A DNA stretch of 64,000 nucleotides, from contig CAJUES010000013.1 in the NCBI GenBank assembly GCA_910585765.1, positions 4,103 through 68,102 of the forward strand, in the 5' to 3' direction. Positions within the stretch are counted from its first letter, which is position 1; each line of letters begins with the position of its first letter. Both the position numbers and the translations under genes were made by a program. Shown piece after piece: positions 17,327 to 24,886 of this stretch. The notes below the pieces were generated by a model. It was given only the letters and a program-made list of their open reading frames with translations. It did no database searches and was not told the origin of the DNA. Source of the stretch: an uncultured Lachnospiraceae bacterium. GTDB taxonomy: Bacteria > Bacillota > Clostridia > Lachnospirales > Lachnospiraceae.

Positions 17327-17355
17327 TTGAGCTTTCCCGCAAAATATGTTATGAT
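17327..17355 (+). promoter_or_regulatory. Promoter of the macrodomain gene
   Basis: TTGAGC (17327-17332), 17-bp spacer, TATGAT (17350-17355), 48 bp before the ATG. Confidence 0.7.
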
Positions 17356-17402
17356 GTGATACAGAAAACACCATTGTCAGCTACCGATCAGAGGAGGACA
17401 CT

Positions 17403-18245
17403 ATGGACAGAAAAGCAGTTGCGAGAGAAACCCTGCGGATCATGGATCAAGGGTACTATGAATATAAAGGGCAAAAGATCAGCATCCAGTCAGATATGGA
17501 CGCTTCCGTGGACAAAAGCCGCCTGATCACGCCGGATGAGGGCGCCACACTTCTGGAAAGATACGGCGGCGGCACCTGCACAAAAACGCTTGAAGTGCGT
17601 GTGGAAAACCTCTCCACCGTCGATGCGATCCGAAAACTTGCGCAGGAAGGCAGGGAAAATATCGGTGTCCTGAACTTTGCAAGCGCCAAAAATCCGGGGG
17701 GCGGTTTCATCAACGGCGCGATGGCGCAGGAGGAAAGCCTGGCGGCGTCGAGCATCTTATACAGAACGCTGACGGCACACGAGGCGTACTACCGCAATAA
17801 CAGGGCACAGACCTCCATGATGTACACCGACCACGCGATCTACTCCCCCGACGTAGTCTTTTTCAGGGACGGGCGTTTCCGTCTGGTCGAGAAACCCGTC
17901 AAGGCGTCCGTGCTGACACTGCCCGCAGTCAACATGGGACAGGTGCTGTTGAAGGGCGAGGATCCCGCTGAGGCGGAGCGTGTCATGCGGCGGCGCATGG
18001 CGCTGGCGCTGGCGGTCTTTGCCTGCCAGGGCGCAAGGCATCTGGTGCTGGGCGCCTACGGCTGTGGCGTGTTCCGCAACGATCCCTGCCTGATCGCCGC
18101 CTGGTGGAAGGAACTGTTGGAGGAGAGCATGGGGGATTATTTTGATTCCGTCTTTCACGCAGTGCTGGACCGATCCAAAACCGAGGCCTGCATCAAAGCA
18201 TTTGAAAAAATCACAAATCCTGCAACCAGAAAGGAAAATATGTAA
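17403..18245 (+). CDS. TIGR02452 family protein, PARG-like macrodomain
   Basis: A 280-aa cytoplasmic protein related to bacterial poly(ADP-ribose) glycohydrolase. It has the N-terminal helical region typical of TIGR02452 (DUF2263), then NFASAKNPGGGFINGAMAQE with a second E: the PARG catalytic signature GGG followed by QEE. Further on come the macrodomain loop VLTLPAVNMGQV and LVLGAYGCGVFRNDP. It probably removes ADP-ribose from proteins or metabolises an ADP-ribose derivative. AGAGGAGG precedes ATG. The next frame starts 2 bp after its stop and is a kinase relic. Solitary macrodomain genes of this type also occur with phage- or stress-related ADP-ribosylation; no partner is visible here. Confidence 0.88.
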   Translation: MDRKAVARETLRIMDQGYYEYKGQKISIQSDMDASVDKSRLITPDEGATLLERYGGGTCTKTLEVRVENLSTVDAIRKLAQEGRENIGVLNFASAKNPGGGFINGAMAQEESLAASSILYRTLTAHEAYYRNNRAQTSMMYTDHAIYSPDVVFFRDGRFRLVEKPVKASVLTLPAVNMGQVLLKGEDPAEAERVMRRRMALALAVFACQGARHLVLGAYGCGVFRNDPCLIAAWWKELLEESMGDYFDSVFHAVLDRSKTEACIKAFEKITNPATRKENM

Positions 18246-18247
18246 CT

Positions 18248-19010
18248 ATGGAAGCGATAAAAAACGAAGACACAGGCAGAATGCCAACGACGGAAAACAG
18301 TGACGAAGCACCGTGCCAGGCTATGCTTGACCAGCTTCGGGACGCCAACACCAGACTCTCCGACGCACTGCGCGCCGCCGAGGAGGAGAACCGGGCAAAG
18401 AGCAGCTTTCTATCGAACATGTCCCACGATATCCGCACGCCGATGAATGCGATCATGGGAATGACATCCATCGCCCTCACGCACATCGACGAAAAGCCGC
18501 GCGTGCTCGACATGTCGCGCATCGCAAGCGGCCGCATGACGCTGAGCGAGGAAGTTTTTTCCCTCGCCGACATGGTGCACGACATCACGATCATCGTGCG
18601 CCCGCAGGCGGCACAGAAGCACCAGGAATTTCATCTGGAGATCGGGCAGATCTGCGAGGAAAACCTGATCGGCGATCCGCTCCATCTGCGCCAGACGCTC
18701 CGGATCCTGCAGGACGAGGAACTGCAGCAGAAGACACCGGATCTTCCGTGGGACAGATACATCTACATGACGCATCAGCAGATGGCATCCAGCATATCCT
18801 ACAACCGGGAGAACGACATGACTCCGCAGGATGTGACTGCCGTCATGGAATCCGTGCATATCGTCCACAGTCATCGGATCCAGGAGGCGGTCAGCAGAAA
18901 CGAGTCTCCCCCCATGCGGTCTGCATTTTACCGCTATGCCATCGAGTATTACTGCGGACTGTTCCCTCTCGAGGAACTGCCGGAAAATACCGTCAGCCCC
19001 TCCCTGCCTG
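18248..19010 (+). pseudogene. Histidine kinase relic (internal deletion, no ATPase domain)
   Basis: The frame begins MEAIKNEDTG and runs through a normal HisKA entry, SFLSNMSHDIRTPMNAIMGM, with the phospho-His in SHDIR. The helix that should connect HIDE to VLDMSRIASGRMTL is about 20-25 residues short. After IGDPLHLRQTL the ATP-binding domain is missing and about 95 unrelated residues follow (QMASSISYNRENDMTPQDV and onward), which I do not recognise. The frame then stays open to 19204 through antisense of rlmD. It is best read as a deleted hybrid-kinase remnant joined to other sequence. Confidence 0.75.
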
Positions 19011-19015
19011 TCTTT

Positions 19016-20206
19016 TTACCGCGGAGCCTTTCGCCTTCCGGCAGGCTGCATCTTTACGACCACCTCCAGGTTCTGCGTAAACCCAAACATATCAACAGGC
19101 CACGCTTCATCCGCGGCATACCCTTCCTTCGCAAACCAGCCCAGATCCCTGCCGAGTGTCTCGGGGTTGCACGACACATAGATGACGCACCGCGGCCTCA
19201 GTGACACCGCGGCTCTCACAAACGCCTCCGTGCTCCCGCTCCTTGGCGGATCCATGACAACCACGTCGGCGCGCTCTCCTTTTTGTGACATGCGTGTCAT
19301 ATATTCTGTCGCGTCCGCCGCTGCAAAATACATGTGCTCCAGATGATTCCTCACCGCGTTTGCCTTTGCATCCTTTACCGCCTGCCCGTTCAGCTCGATC
19401 CCTACGACGCGCCCCGCCTTCGCGTGCATGCACATCCCGATCGTGCCGATGCCGCAGTAGGCATCGATCACCGTCTCCGTCCCCGTCAGCCCGGCCGCCT
19501 GTATCACCTTTTTGTACAGAACCTGTGTCTGCTCGGAATTTACCTGATAAAACGATCCCGGCGATATGCGAAAGTGCAGTCCGAGCAGAACATCCTCGAT
19601 GTACCCTTTGCCATACAGCGTCTTGTTGCGTTCCCCAAGCACCATCGTTGTCTCTTTTCCGTTGATATTCTGCACGATCGTCGTGATCTCGGGGTGGCGC
19701 TCCATCAGCCTTTCCACAAAGTGGTTCTTGTGCGGAAACTCCGGTGATGCCGTCACGAGCACGACCATGATCTGTCTCGTGGAGGTGCCTTTCCTGACGA
19801 GCACGTGGCGCATCAGCCCGCGCCCTGTGTCATCATTGTACACCCACAGCCCAAAAGACTGGATCAGCCCGGTCACGGTCTGGATGATCGCGGCTGCCTG
19901 CGCATCCTCGATCAGACAATCCTTTACCGGTATGATCGTGTGCGTCCCCGCCGCATACGTCCCCGCTATAACTTCCTCTCTCCCCTTATCGGATCTCCTG
20001 CCAAACACTGCATGCACCTTGTTTCTGTAATGATACGGATAATACATTCCCGCCACATCATGTATTTTGCCGCAGTGTCTTCCGATGCATTCCGCGACCC
20101 ACTTCTTCTTGTCTGCAAGCTCCTCCTCATAACTCTTTTCCCCGATCTGGCAGGCACCGCACTTTTTCACATAGGGGCAACGCTTTGCAAGCTCCTTTTT
20201 TTCCAT
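19016..20206 (-). CDS. rlmD: 23S rRNA (uracil-C5)-methyltransferase, RlmD/TrmA family
   Basis: A 396-aa class I SAM-dependent RNA methyltransferase. A Cys-rich N-terminus (CPYVKKCGACQIG) would hold a [4Fe-4S] cluster. The SAM motif is DAYCGIGTIGMCMHAKAGRV, MDPPRSG is a substrate-loop motif, and the catalytic Cys lies in YVSCNPETLGRD. There is no N-terminal TRAM domain, so it is a short member; RlmD versus RlmCD specificity cannot be settled by eye. GAGGTAGCT precedes the ATG. The kinase relic converges on its 3' end. Confidence 0.88.
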   Translation of the reverse strand: MEKKELAKRCPYVKKCGACQIGEKSYEEELADKKKWVAECIGRHCGKIHDVAGMYYPYHYRNKVHAVFGRRSDKGREEVIAGTYAAGTHTIIPVKDCLIEDAQAAAIIQTVTGLIQSFGLWVYNDDTGRGLMRHVLVRKGTSTRQIMVVLVTASPEFPHKNHFVERLMERHPEITTIVQNINGKETTMVLGERNKTLYGKGYIEDVLLGLHFRISPGSFYQVNSEQTQVLYKKVIQAAGLTGTETVIDAYCGIGTIGMCMHAKAGRVVGIELNGQAVKDAKANAVRNHLEHMYFAAADATEYMTRMSQKGERADVVVMDPPRSGSTEAFVRAAVSLRPRCVIYVSCNPETLGRDLGWFAKEGYAADEAWPVDMFGFTQNLEVVVKMQPAGRRKAPR

Positions 20207-20211
20207 AGCTA

Positions 20212-20346
20212 CCTCTTCCTTCCTGACAATACACTCCCCGCCCGTAACAGATCAATGTCAAAGCAAGGCAGGACGTCCATCTTGTTGATCAGCACCACAG
20301 CGCGGACAGAGAACATCAGCGGATATTTCAGCGGCTTATCGTCACC
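20212..20346 (-). pseudogene. Fragment of hydrogenase/urease-type GTPase gene hypB
   Basis: About 44 codons on the minus strand encode GDDKPLKYPLMF, then VVLINKMDVLPCFDID, which matches the GTPase NKxD region of HypB nickel-insertion proteins. The Walker A and metal-binding parts are absent. It begins at the stop of the acyltransferase-like gene and runs into the ribosome binding site of rlmD. Almost certainly a dead relic. Confidence 0.75.
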
Positions 20347-21670
20347 AGCGCTCTGCCTGATCTCCGGCATCCGCACCTCCTTCATCGATGCCATCCCCGA
20401 ATTGTTTGATTTCTGCCACCATATGATCCAGCATCGTCTGAAGCAGTTCTCCATCCTCTTTTGTAAAACTGCCCACCACGCAGAGCGTGGCAGCGCCATC
20501 AAAACTGATGGCTGACACCTGCATGGCTGGTTTCTTTTTCAATGGTCCTCCGAACATGCCGCCAACCGGAGCCGTCCCTCCCAATTTTAACTGATCACAG
20601 GAGAGGTTTCCCAGATTGGTAAGACCGATCGAAATGCTCCCGTATACCTTTTTGGCTGCAAGCAGGAGCAGCCCCATCGGGAGTGCCTTAGACGCGCCGT
20701 GGACAAGGGGCATCCCCTCCAGTCCCGCCAGCGGGTTTTCCTTTGCCGCCCTTGTCTGCGCTGCGACCGATGCAAGTGTATCCGGGAAACTTCCTCTGAC
20801 ACCATCGTCCAAAACGGTAGGCAGTGAACCCGACATGTTGCAGAGCCCCTCAGATTCCCCGTTTTTACAATGTCTGCGCAGATCCATCATGGACATAACG
20901 CTCATCGGTCCGGAGACATCGATTCCCGGAAGTGCCGCGTAAGCGCGGTAGCACGCAGTGAGCAGAAGATCGTTTACCGTCGCATCTGCCGCTTTAGCAC
21001 GGCTGCGCGCCGCGCCCATCACCTTCTGCGCGATCTCCGCCCTTACCATGCGCACCCTCCCCGGTGCCTTGGTCGGATACGGAAACGCCGACTTCACCGC
21101 GGAAATCGGATTTTTGAAGAGGGACAGAAATTCCTTTGACGACACATTCTCGTAGACCTGCTCCGCCGCACGGCTGCCGTTTTTTACGGACAGCGCTTCT
21201 GCTGTTCCTTTCTCCGATATCAGATTATACGCTTCGATGAGTTTCCCCAACAGATACTTCCCGTCGCCGCCATCCACGCAAAGATGGCTGATGGACAGCA
21301 GCACGGCACTGTCCGTGCTGCTCTGGACCAGACAGCAGCGAAGCTGTACCCTGCCCTCCGGCTCTATGGGCAGCAGCGCCAGAGAACATGCCGTCACATA
21401 AGGATCCGCCTCTGTCTCCACATACTGAAAATAACTGCTCTCCCCATACTCCTCATTCACATGCCAATAGGCTCCGATACTGTCTGTGGCAAAGGACGCA
21501 TGGAGGACATCCACGCTTTCCACTACTGCTCCTGCGGCAGCGCACAGGACATCCGCGTCAACAATCCCCGGATAGCGCAGGACAAACCGTATCGTGTTGT
21601 CATTAAATTCATGGACAATATACTGCGTCTTTTCCCCCGCTCCTGCCAGCCTGATCTTCAAAGCACCCAT
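20342..21670 (-). CDS. Condensation/acyltransferase-like protein
   Basis: A 442-aa protein of the chloramphenicol-acetyltransferase/condensation-domain fold. The active-site motif appears as ISHLCVDGGDG (HxxxDG) about a third of the way in; the middle contains NDLLLTACYRAYA, and the C-terminal part SIGLTNLGNLS resembles the bridging region of alcohol-acetyltransferase and PapA-like enzymes. No carrier-protein domains are fused. Substrate unknown: an acyl or aminoacyl transfer to an alcohol or amine is the general expectation. ATG 21670 has AAAGGAGG 11 bp upstream. It starts just after a broken ATPase gene. Confidence 0.7.
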   Translation of the reverse strand: MGALKIRLAGAGEKTQYIVHEFNDNTIRFVLRYPGIVDADVLCAAAGAVVESVDVLHASFATDSIGAYWHVNEEYGESSYFQYVETEADPYVTACSLALLPIEPEGRVQLRCCLVQSSTDSAVLLSISHLCVDGGDGKYLLGKLIEAYNLISEKGTAEALSVKNGSRAAEQVYENVSSKEFLSLFKNPISAVKSAFPYPTKAPGRVRMVRAEIAQKVMGAARSRAKAADATVNDLLLTACYRAYAALPGIDVSGPMSVMSMMDLRRHCKNGESEGLCNMSGSLPTVLDDGVRGSFPDTLASVAAQTRAAKENPLAGLEGMPLVHGASKALPMGLLLLAAKKVYGSISIGLTNLGNLSCDQLKLGGTAPVGGMFGGPLKKKPAMQVSAISFDGAATLCVVGSFTKEDGELLQTMLDHMVAEIKQFGDGIDEGGADAGDQAERW

Positions 21671-21690
21671 AATACCAGTTCCCTCCTTTT

Positions 21691-22193
21691 TCATTGAAAT
21701 ACGCTCTCGTAATAATCCCTCTCCTTTTTACTTAATAAATTTCCCTCAAGCAGATAATGGTTCTGTTCATACAACTCAGCAATGACCTTGGAGATTTTAT
21801 ACTCCATGTCTTCATATTTTGTCGCCTTAGGAACTGTAGGAAAATAACCGATGCGACTTGCGCAGGATATTTCTTCGAGGATGTATAGCAAAAAACGCAG
21901 GCGTAGCGGGCTACGGCGAGGCTTTTTGATATGCATAATCGGAGAAATAGACAAGTCAAGATGCGTCAGTTATTTTTCTACAGTTCCTTAATATTGGCAA
22001 AGCTGAGGAAAATCACAGGAAATGTGCCTTGTAACTGTCTGTATCTTTCCTCACTCCAAATGGAAAGTCCCTCAAATAAATCTCCTCTGCCTGCGTACCG
22101 ACAGGAGAAAAAACACTCAAGCATACTCATGTTGAGTGTCTTGCCGAACCTGCGCGGACGTGTAATCAGCATAACATCTGTACCCCTACATTT
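21691..22193 (-). pseudogene. AAA-ATPase/PD-(D/E)XK nuclease-like gene, truncated and split by a MITE
   Basis: Upstream part (about 22193-21988) encodes MLITRPRRFGKTLNMSMLEC with the Walker A, ending in FPVIFLSFANIK. Downstream part (21826-21691) encodes ATKYEDMEYKISKVIAELYE and stops at YYESVFQ. Joining the two across the element restores one continuous reading frame of the AAA-ATPase-like family usually paired with a C-terminal nuclease-like domain. The N-terminal ~50 residues and the whole C-terminal half are missing, so the gene was dead or truncated besides the insertion. Confidence 0.85.
21827..21990. mobile_element. MITE (family M1), copy 2, inside the ATPase relic
   Basis: A 158-bp element (21830-21987) with imperfect terminal inverted repeats GGAACTGTAGGAAAATAACC and, reversed, GGAACTGTAGAAAAATAACT, about 33 bp long. 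TTA lies on both sides (21827-21829 and 21988-21990) as the probable target duplication. No coding capacity. It shares terminal repeats, flanks, size and TAGACAAGTCAA with copy 1. Confidence 0.88.
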
Positions 22194-22647
22194 ACCAAAA
22201 TCTTACTCTCCATAATTACACCCCCCAATAAGCAAGATCAACCTACTAACAGTATACACGACATACCCCTTTTTCACAATAGAAAAGTACCAGTAAGCAC
22301 GAACGTGCGTGTTCCCCTGTGTGCGATTTTCAGGCAGAGGCGGGAAAAGTGCAGAGTCAGATTTACCACATGAAAAATATTGACGTAAAAGCCAGACCGT
22401 AAACAGCCCGGCTTTTACATCGGCTGCTATGTCTCCTGTCGTATCAGCGCATTGTTACTTTTCCCTCTTCCCTGTCATAAGAATACAGGGAATACTTTCT
22501 ATGTAACAATTTTTGTATACCCCATTCCCAATGATTTTCACCATTTTAGTAAAATTTTACACCATTTTGCATCAAGTTACGCCAACGGCTTTTCTGCGGG
22601 CTACGCCGCAAACCGCCAAAATCCAGCACTTTCAGTCCGCTCCACAC
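22194..22647. other. Gene-free spacer
   Basis: No supported gene. It contains a 9-bp stem GTAAAAGCC/GGCTTTTAC at 22385-22393 and 22410-22418, possibly an old terminator, and an AT-rich stretch near 22500-22570. The 3' end just after the rRNA methyltransferase stop shows no obvious terminator. Confidence 0.5.
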
Positions 22648-23850
22648 CTACCGCTCCCTGCGCACCTGGAAGATGTAGAATTTCAGATAGTACGACTCAT
22701 CTGCACTCCACAGGATCGGGTGGTCCGGTGACTGCGTCCGATACTCCACCTGGCGGAGACGGCAGTGCACACTCTTTGTCGCCTGTGCGATCGTCTGTGT
22801 AAAGAGCTCGTAGTCCATGAAATGTGAACAGGAGCAGGTCGCCAGAAATCCGCCGTCCTTCACAAGTTTCATCCCCCGCATGTTGATCTCGCGGTAGCCC
22901 TTGATGGCGTTTTTGACAGAATTTCTTGACTTTGTGAACGCCGGAGGATCGAGGATCACGACGTCATACTGTTCGCCCGCAGCCTCCAATCGGGGAAGCA
23001 GGTCAAACACGTCGGCGCACTGAAACCGCACGATATCCTGCAGATGATTCAACACAGCATTTTTTGATGCCTGCAGGACGGCTGACTCCGACGCGTCGAC
23101 GCCGAGAACACTGGCTGCTCCCGCTATTCCCGCGTTCAGCGCAAAGGAGCCTGTGTGTGTAAAACAGTCGAGCACCTTTGCATCCCTGCACAATTTCTGT
23201 ACTGCGAGCCTGTTGTATTTCTGGTCGAGGAAAAATCCCGTCTTCTGTCCGTCCCGCACATCGACCAGATACCGGACACCGTTTTCCGTGATCTCCACAT
23301 TTGTGTCAAACGGATCACCGATAAATCCTTTGTATCGCTCCATACCTTCCTGAAGCCTCACCTTCGCGTCACTTCTCTCGTACACCCCCCGGATCCGGAT
23401 CCCGTCCTCGCCGAGCACCTCCCGCAGACAGTCGACGATATCCTGTTTCAACCTGTCAATGCCGAGCGCCAGCGACTCGACTACCAGCACATCCGAAAAT
23501 TTGTCGATCACGATCCCCGGAAGGAAATCCGCCTCGCCAAATATGACGCGGCAGCTCGACGTGTCAACTGTCTTTTTGCGGTACGCCCACGCATCGCGCA
23601 CGCGCATCTTTAGAAAATCCCTGTCGATCTGCTGATCCTTGTCCCGCGTCATCATGCGGATGCGGATCCTGGAATGCTGATTGATAAATCCGCGTCCCAT
23701 CCGATACCCGTCAAAATCATGCACCGCCACAATATCACCATCCGAAAAAGTGCCCATGATCGTCTCAATCTCATTGTCATAAATCCAGAGACCTCCCGCT
23801 TTCAGACTCCTGCCCTCTCCCTTTTTCAGCGTCACTATCGCCTCACCCAT
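22648..23850 (-). CDS. Class I SAM-dependent rRNA methyltransferase (RlmI/YwbD-like)
   Basis: A 400-aa cytoplasmic methyltransferase with an N-terminal PUA-like domain (about 1-75, LKKGEGRSLKAGGLWIYDNE), an RlmI-like middle domain (LPGIVIDKFSDVLVVESLAL) and a SAM-binding domain (KVLDCFTHTGSFALNAGIAG, VILDPPAFTKS). RlmI-type enzymes make 5-methylcytidine in 23S rRNA. ATG 23850 follows AGGAG by 8 bp; the frame is open further upstream but would cross a repeat and a terminator. Confidence 0.9.
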   Translation of the reverse strand: MGEAIVTLKKGEGRSLKAGGLWIYDNEIETIMGTFSDGDIVAVHDFDGYRMGRGFINQHSRIRIRMMTRDKDQQIDRDFLKMRVRDAWAYRKKTVDTSSCRVIFGEADFLPGIVIDKFSDVLVVESLALGIDRLKQDIVDCLREVLGEDGIRIRGVYERSDAKVRLQEGMERYKGFIGDPFDTNVEITENGVRYLVDVRDGQKTGFFLDQKYNRLAVQKLCRDAKVLDCFTHTGSFALNAGIAGAASVLGVDASESAVLQASKNAVLNHLQDIVRFQCADVFDLLPRLEAAGEQYDVVILDPPAFTKSRNSVKNAIKGYREINMRGMKLVKDGGFLATCSCSHFMDYELFTQTIAQATKSVHCRLRQVEYRTQSPDHPILWSADESYYLKFYIFQVRRER

Positions 23851-23874
23851 ACCTGTTCTCCTCTCATCCGTATA

Positions 23875-23901
23875 TACTCGTGCGCCGGGCACCCGTGTGC
23901 A
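23875..23901 (+). repeat. Dispersed repeat family A, short copy
   Basis: Reads TACTCGTGCGCCGGGCACCC, then GTGTGCA, matching the edges of the full unit at 87-141 but lacking the inner hairpin. On the minus strand it directly follows the T-run of the terminator at 23901-23933 and precedes the rRNA methyltransferase start. Confidence 0.75.
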
Positions 23902-23933
23902 AAAAAACGGAACGGCCCCGCAAGACCATTCCG
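23901..23933 (-). terminator. Terminator of the 157-aa membrane protein gene
   Basis: Minus-strand stem CGGAATGG/CCGTTCCG (23926-23933 with 23908-23915, one G-T pair) followed by TTTTTTT. It lies 7 bp past the stop. Confidence 0.85.
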
Positions 23934-23939
23934 CCATAT

Positions 23940-24413
23940 TTAGTATTTTGTGTTGTACTTTCCAGCCAGGAACTTCACGATTGCAATGATCGGCAGAAAA
24001 CCTGACAAATAACCGATCACCTGCTGCTCCTGCTCCGTAGTCCCCTCCAGTCTCGCATACATCTTCACATAGCAGTTGCCAAGGAAGACCACCAACACAA
24101 CTGTTGATGCGAGAGAACCGATGAACGGAACAAACGGAAGAACGATCCACACCACCCACCAGAACTTGTAAAGAACTGCAGGTACCGAAATCGATCCAAA
24201 CATATGTACGCTTTCCTGGTTGTCAGCTGCCACATCTGCAAATGCATACAGCCGTACAAACGGGATCCATGCCATCCACGCCTTGCTGTAACCCAACGCC
24301 TTGAGCGCTTTCATATGCGCCAGCGATGACAAGACATAAACCACAAGTCCGATGACCAGGAACACTGCAAGGTATGCTCCAAGCACCGCTAAGAATAATG
24401 CTACGTTGTCCAT
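23940..24413 (-). CDS. DUF5684-like integral membrane protein
   Basis: A 157-aa protein with about four hydrophobic segments: VALFLAVLGAYLAVFLVIG, a middle segment after ALGYSKAWMAWIPFVRLYAF, IVLPFVPFIGSLASTVVLVV and a short C-terminal one. The YSKAWMAWIPFVRLYA motif is characteristic of a family of small membrane proteins of unknown role. Monocistronic, with its own terminator. GAGGAGGGT precedes the start. Confidence 0.7.
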   Translation of the reverse strand: MDNVALFLAVLGAYLAVFLVIGLVVYVLSSLAHMKALKALGYSKAWMAWIPFVRLYAFADVAADNQESVHMFGSISVPAVLYKFWWVVWIVLPFVPFIGSLASTVVLVVFLGNCYVKMYARLEGTTEQEQQVIGYLSGFLPIIAIVKFLAGKYNTKY

Positions 24414-24577
24414 ATTGAACCCTCCTCATATCATGAACCACCTGATTAATAAACAACCATTGTACTTTGCGTCTGAAAAACAATTTCTACTGCCTCAAAC
24501 GCTCATGCACACGTGATATGATATAACATTTTTCGTGCTATGTCAACATTCATCCGCATATTTCATCATTTCCTTCT

Positions 24578-24705
24578 AACAGTTCGTTACTGTTCACGCC
24601 CCAACTAATTCTGACACAATTTTATGTAATGAAGGCGTAAACAGCAACCCATTTGCAGCACGCTTTTCACTACTATTATTGACGAGTGAACAGTAACAAC
24701 AGTTC
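24578..24705. mobile_element. MITE (family M2) with 8-bp target duplication
   Basis: A 112-bp element (24586-24697) with perfect 12-bp terminal inverted repeats GTTACTGTTCAC/GTGAACAGTAAC. It is flanked by the exact 8-bp direct repeat AACAGTTC (24578-24585 and 24698-24705). No coding capacity. A related end lies at 61661. Confidence 0.85.
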
Positions 24706-24729
24706 AGCCTCCGGCTTCCTGTTACAAGC

Positions 24730-24821
24730 ATCAAGCCATGCAAAACCCGTTTTGCATGGCTTGATACATCTCAACCACTATGCTTTCTCACGGACTTCGC
24801 GGCGCAGTGCGAAGTCCTGGC
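24730..24821 (+). repeat. Palindromic repeat family C, copy 1
   Basis: First a 17-bp perfect stem ATCAAGCCATGCAAAAC (24730-24746) and its complement (24749-24765) with a 2-nt loop, then CACTATGC, and then the hairpin GGACTTCGC/GCGAAGTCC (24792-24800 with 24809-24817). The stretch 24757-24821 recurs in reverse orientation at 57503-57569. Confidence 0.8.
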
Positions 24822-24886
24822 TGAACTGCTGCATTTCCTGTCCCCACCCCCCCGTTTCCGCAGCTTCTCCATCAGCCATATTTGCA

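Larger units (their letters stand above)
24414..24886. other. Gene-free spacer holding a MITE and palindromic repeats
   Basis: No coding frame. Holds the family M2 MITE (24586-24697), a 17-bp near-perfect palindrome (24730-24765) and the family C hairpin (24792-24817). Confidence 0.7.

Noticed and set aside
22385..22418. Terminator of a gene in the 22.2-22.6 kb spacer
   Set aside because: The stem is sound but no gene precedes it on either strand and no T-run follows; probably a leftover of a lost gene.
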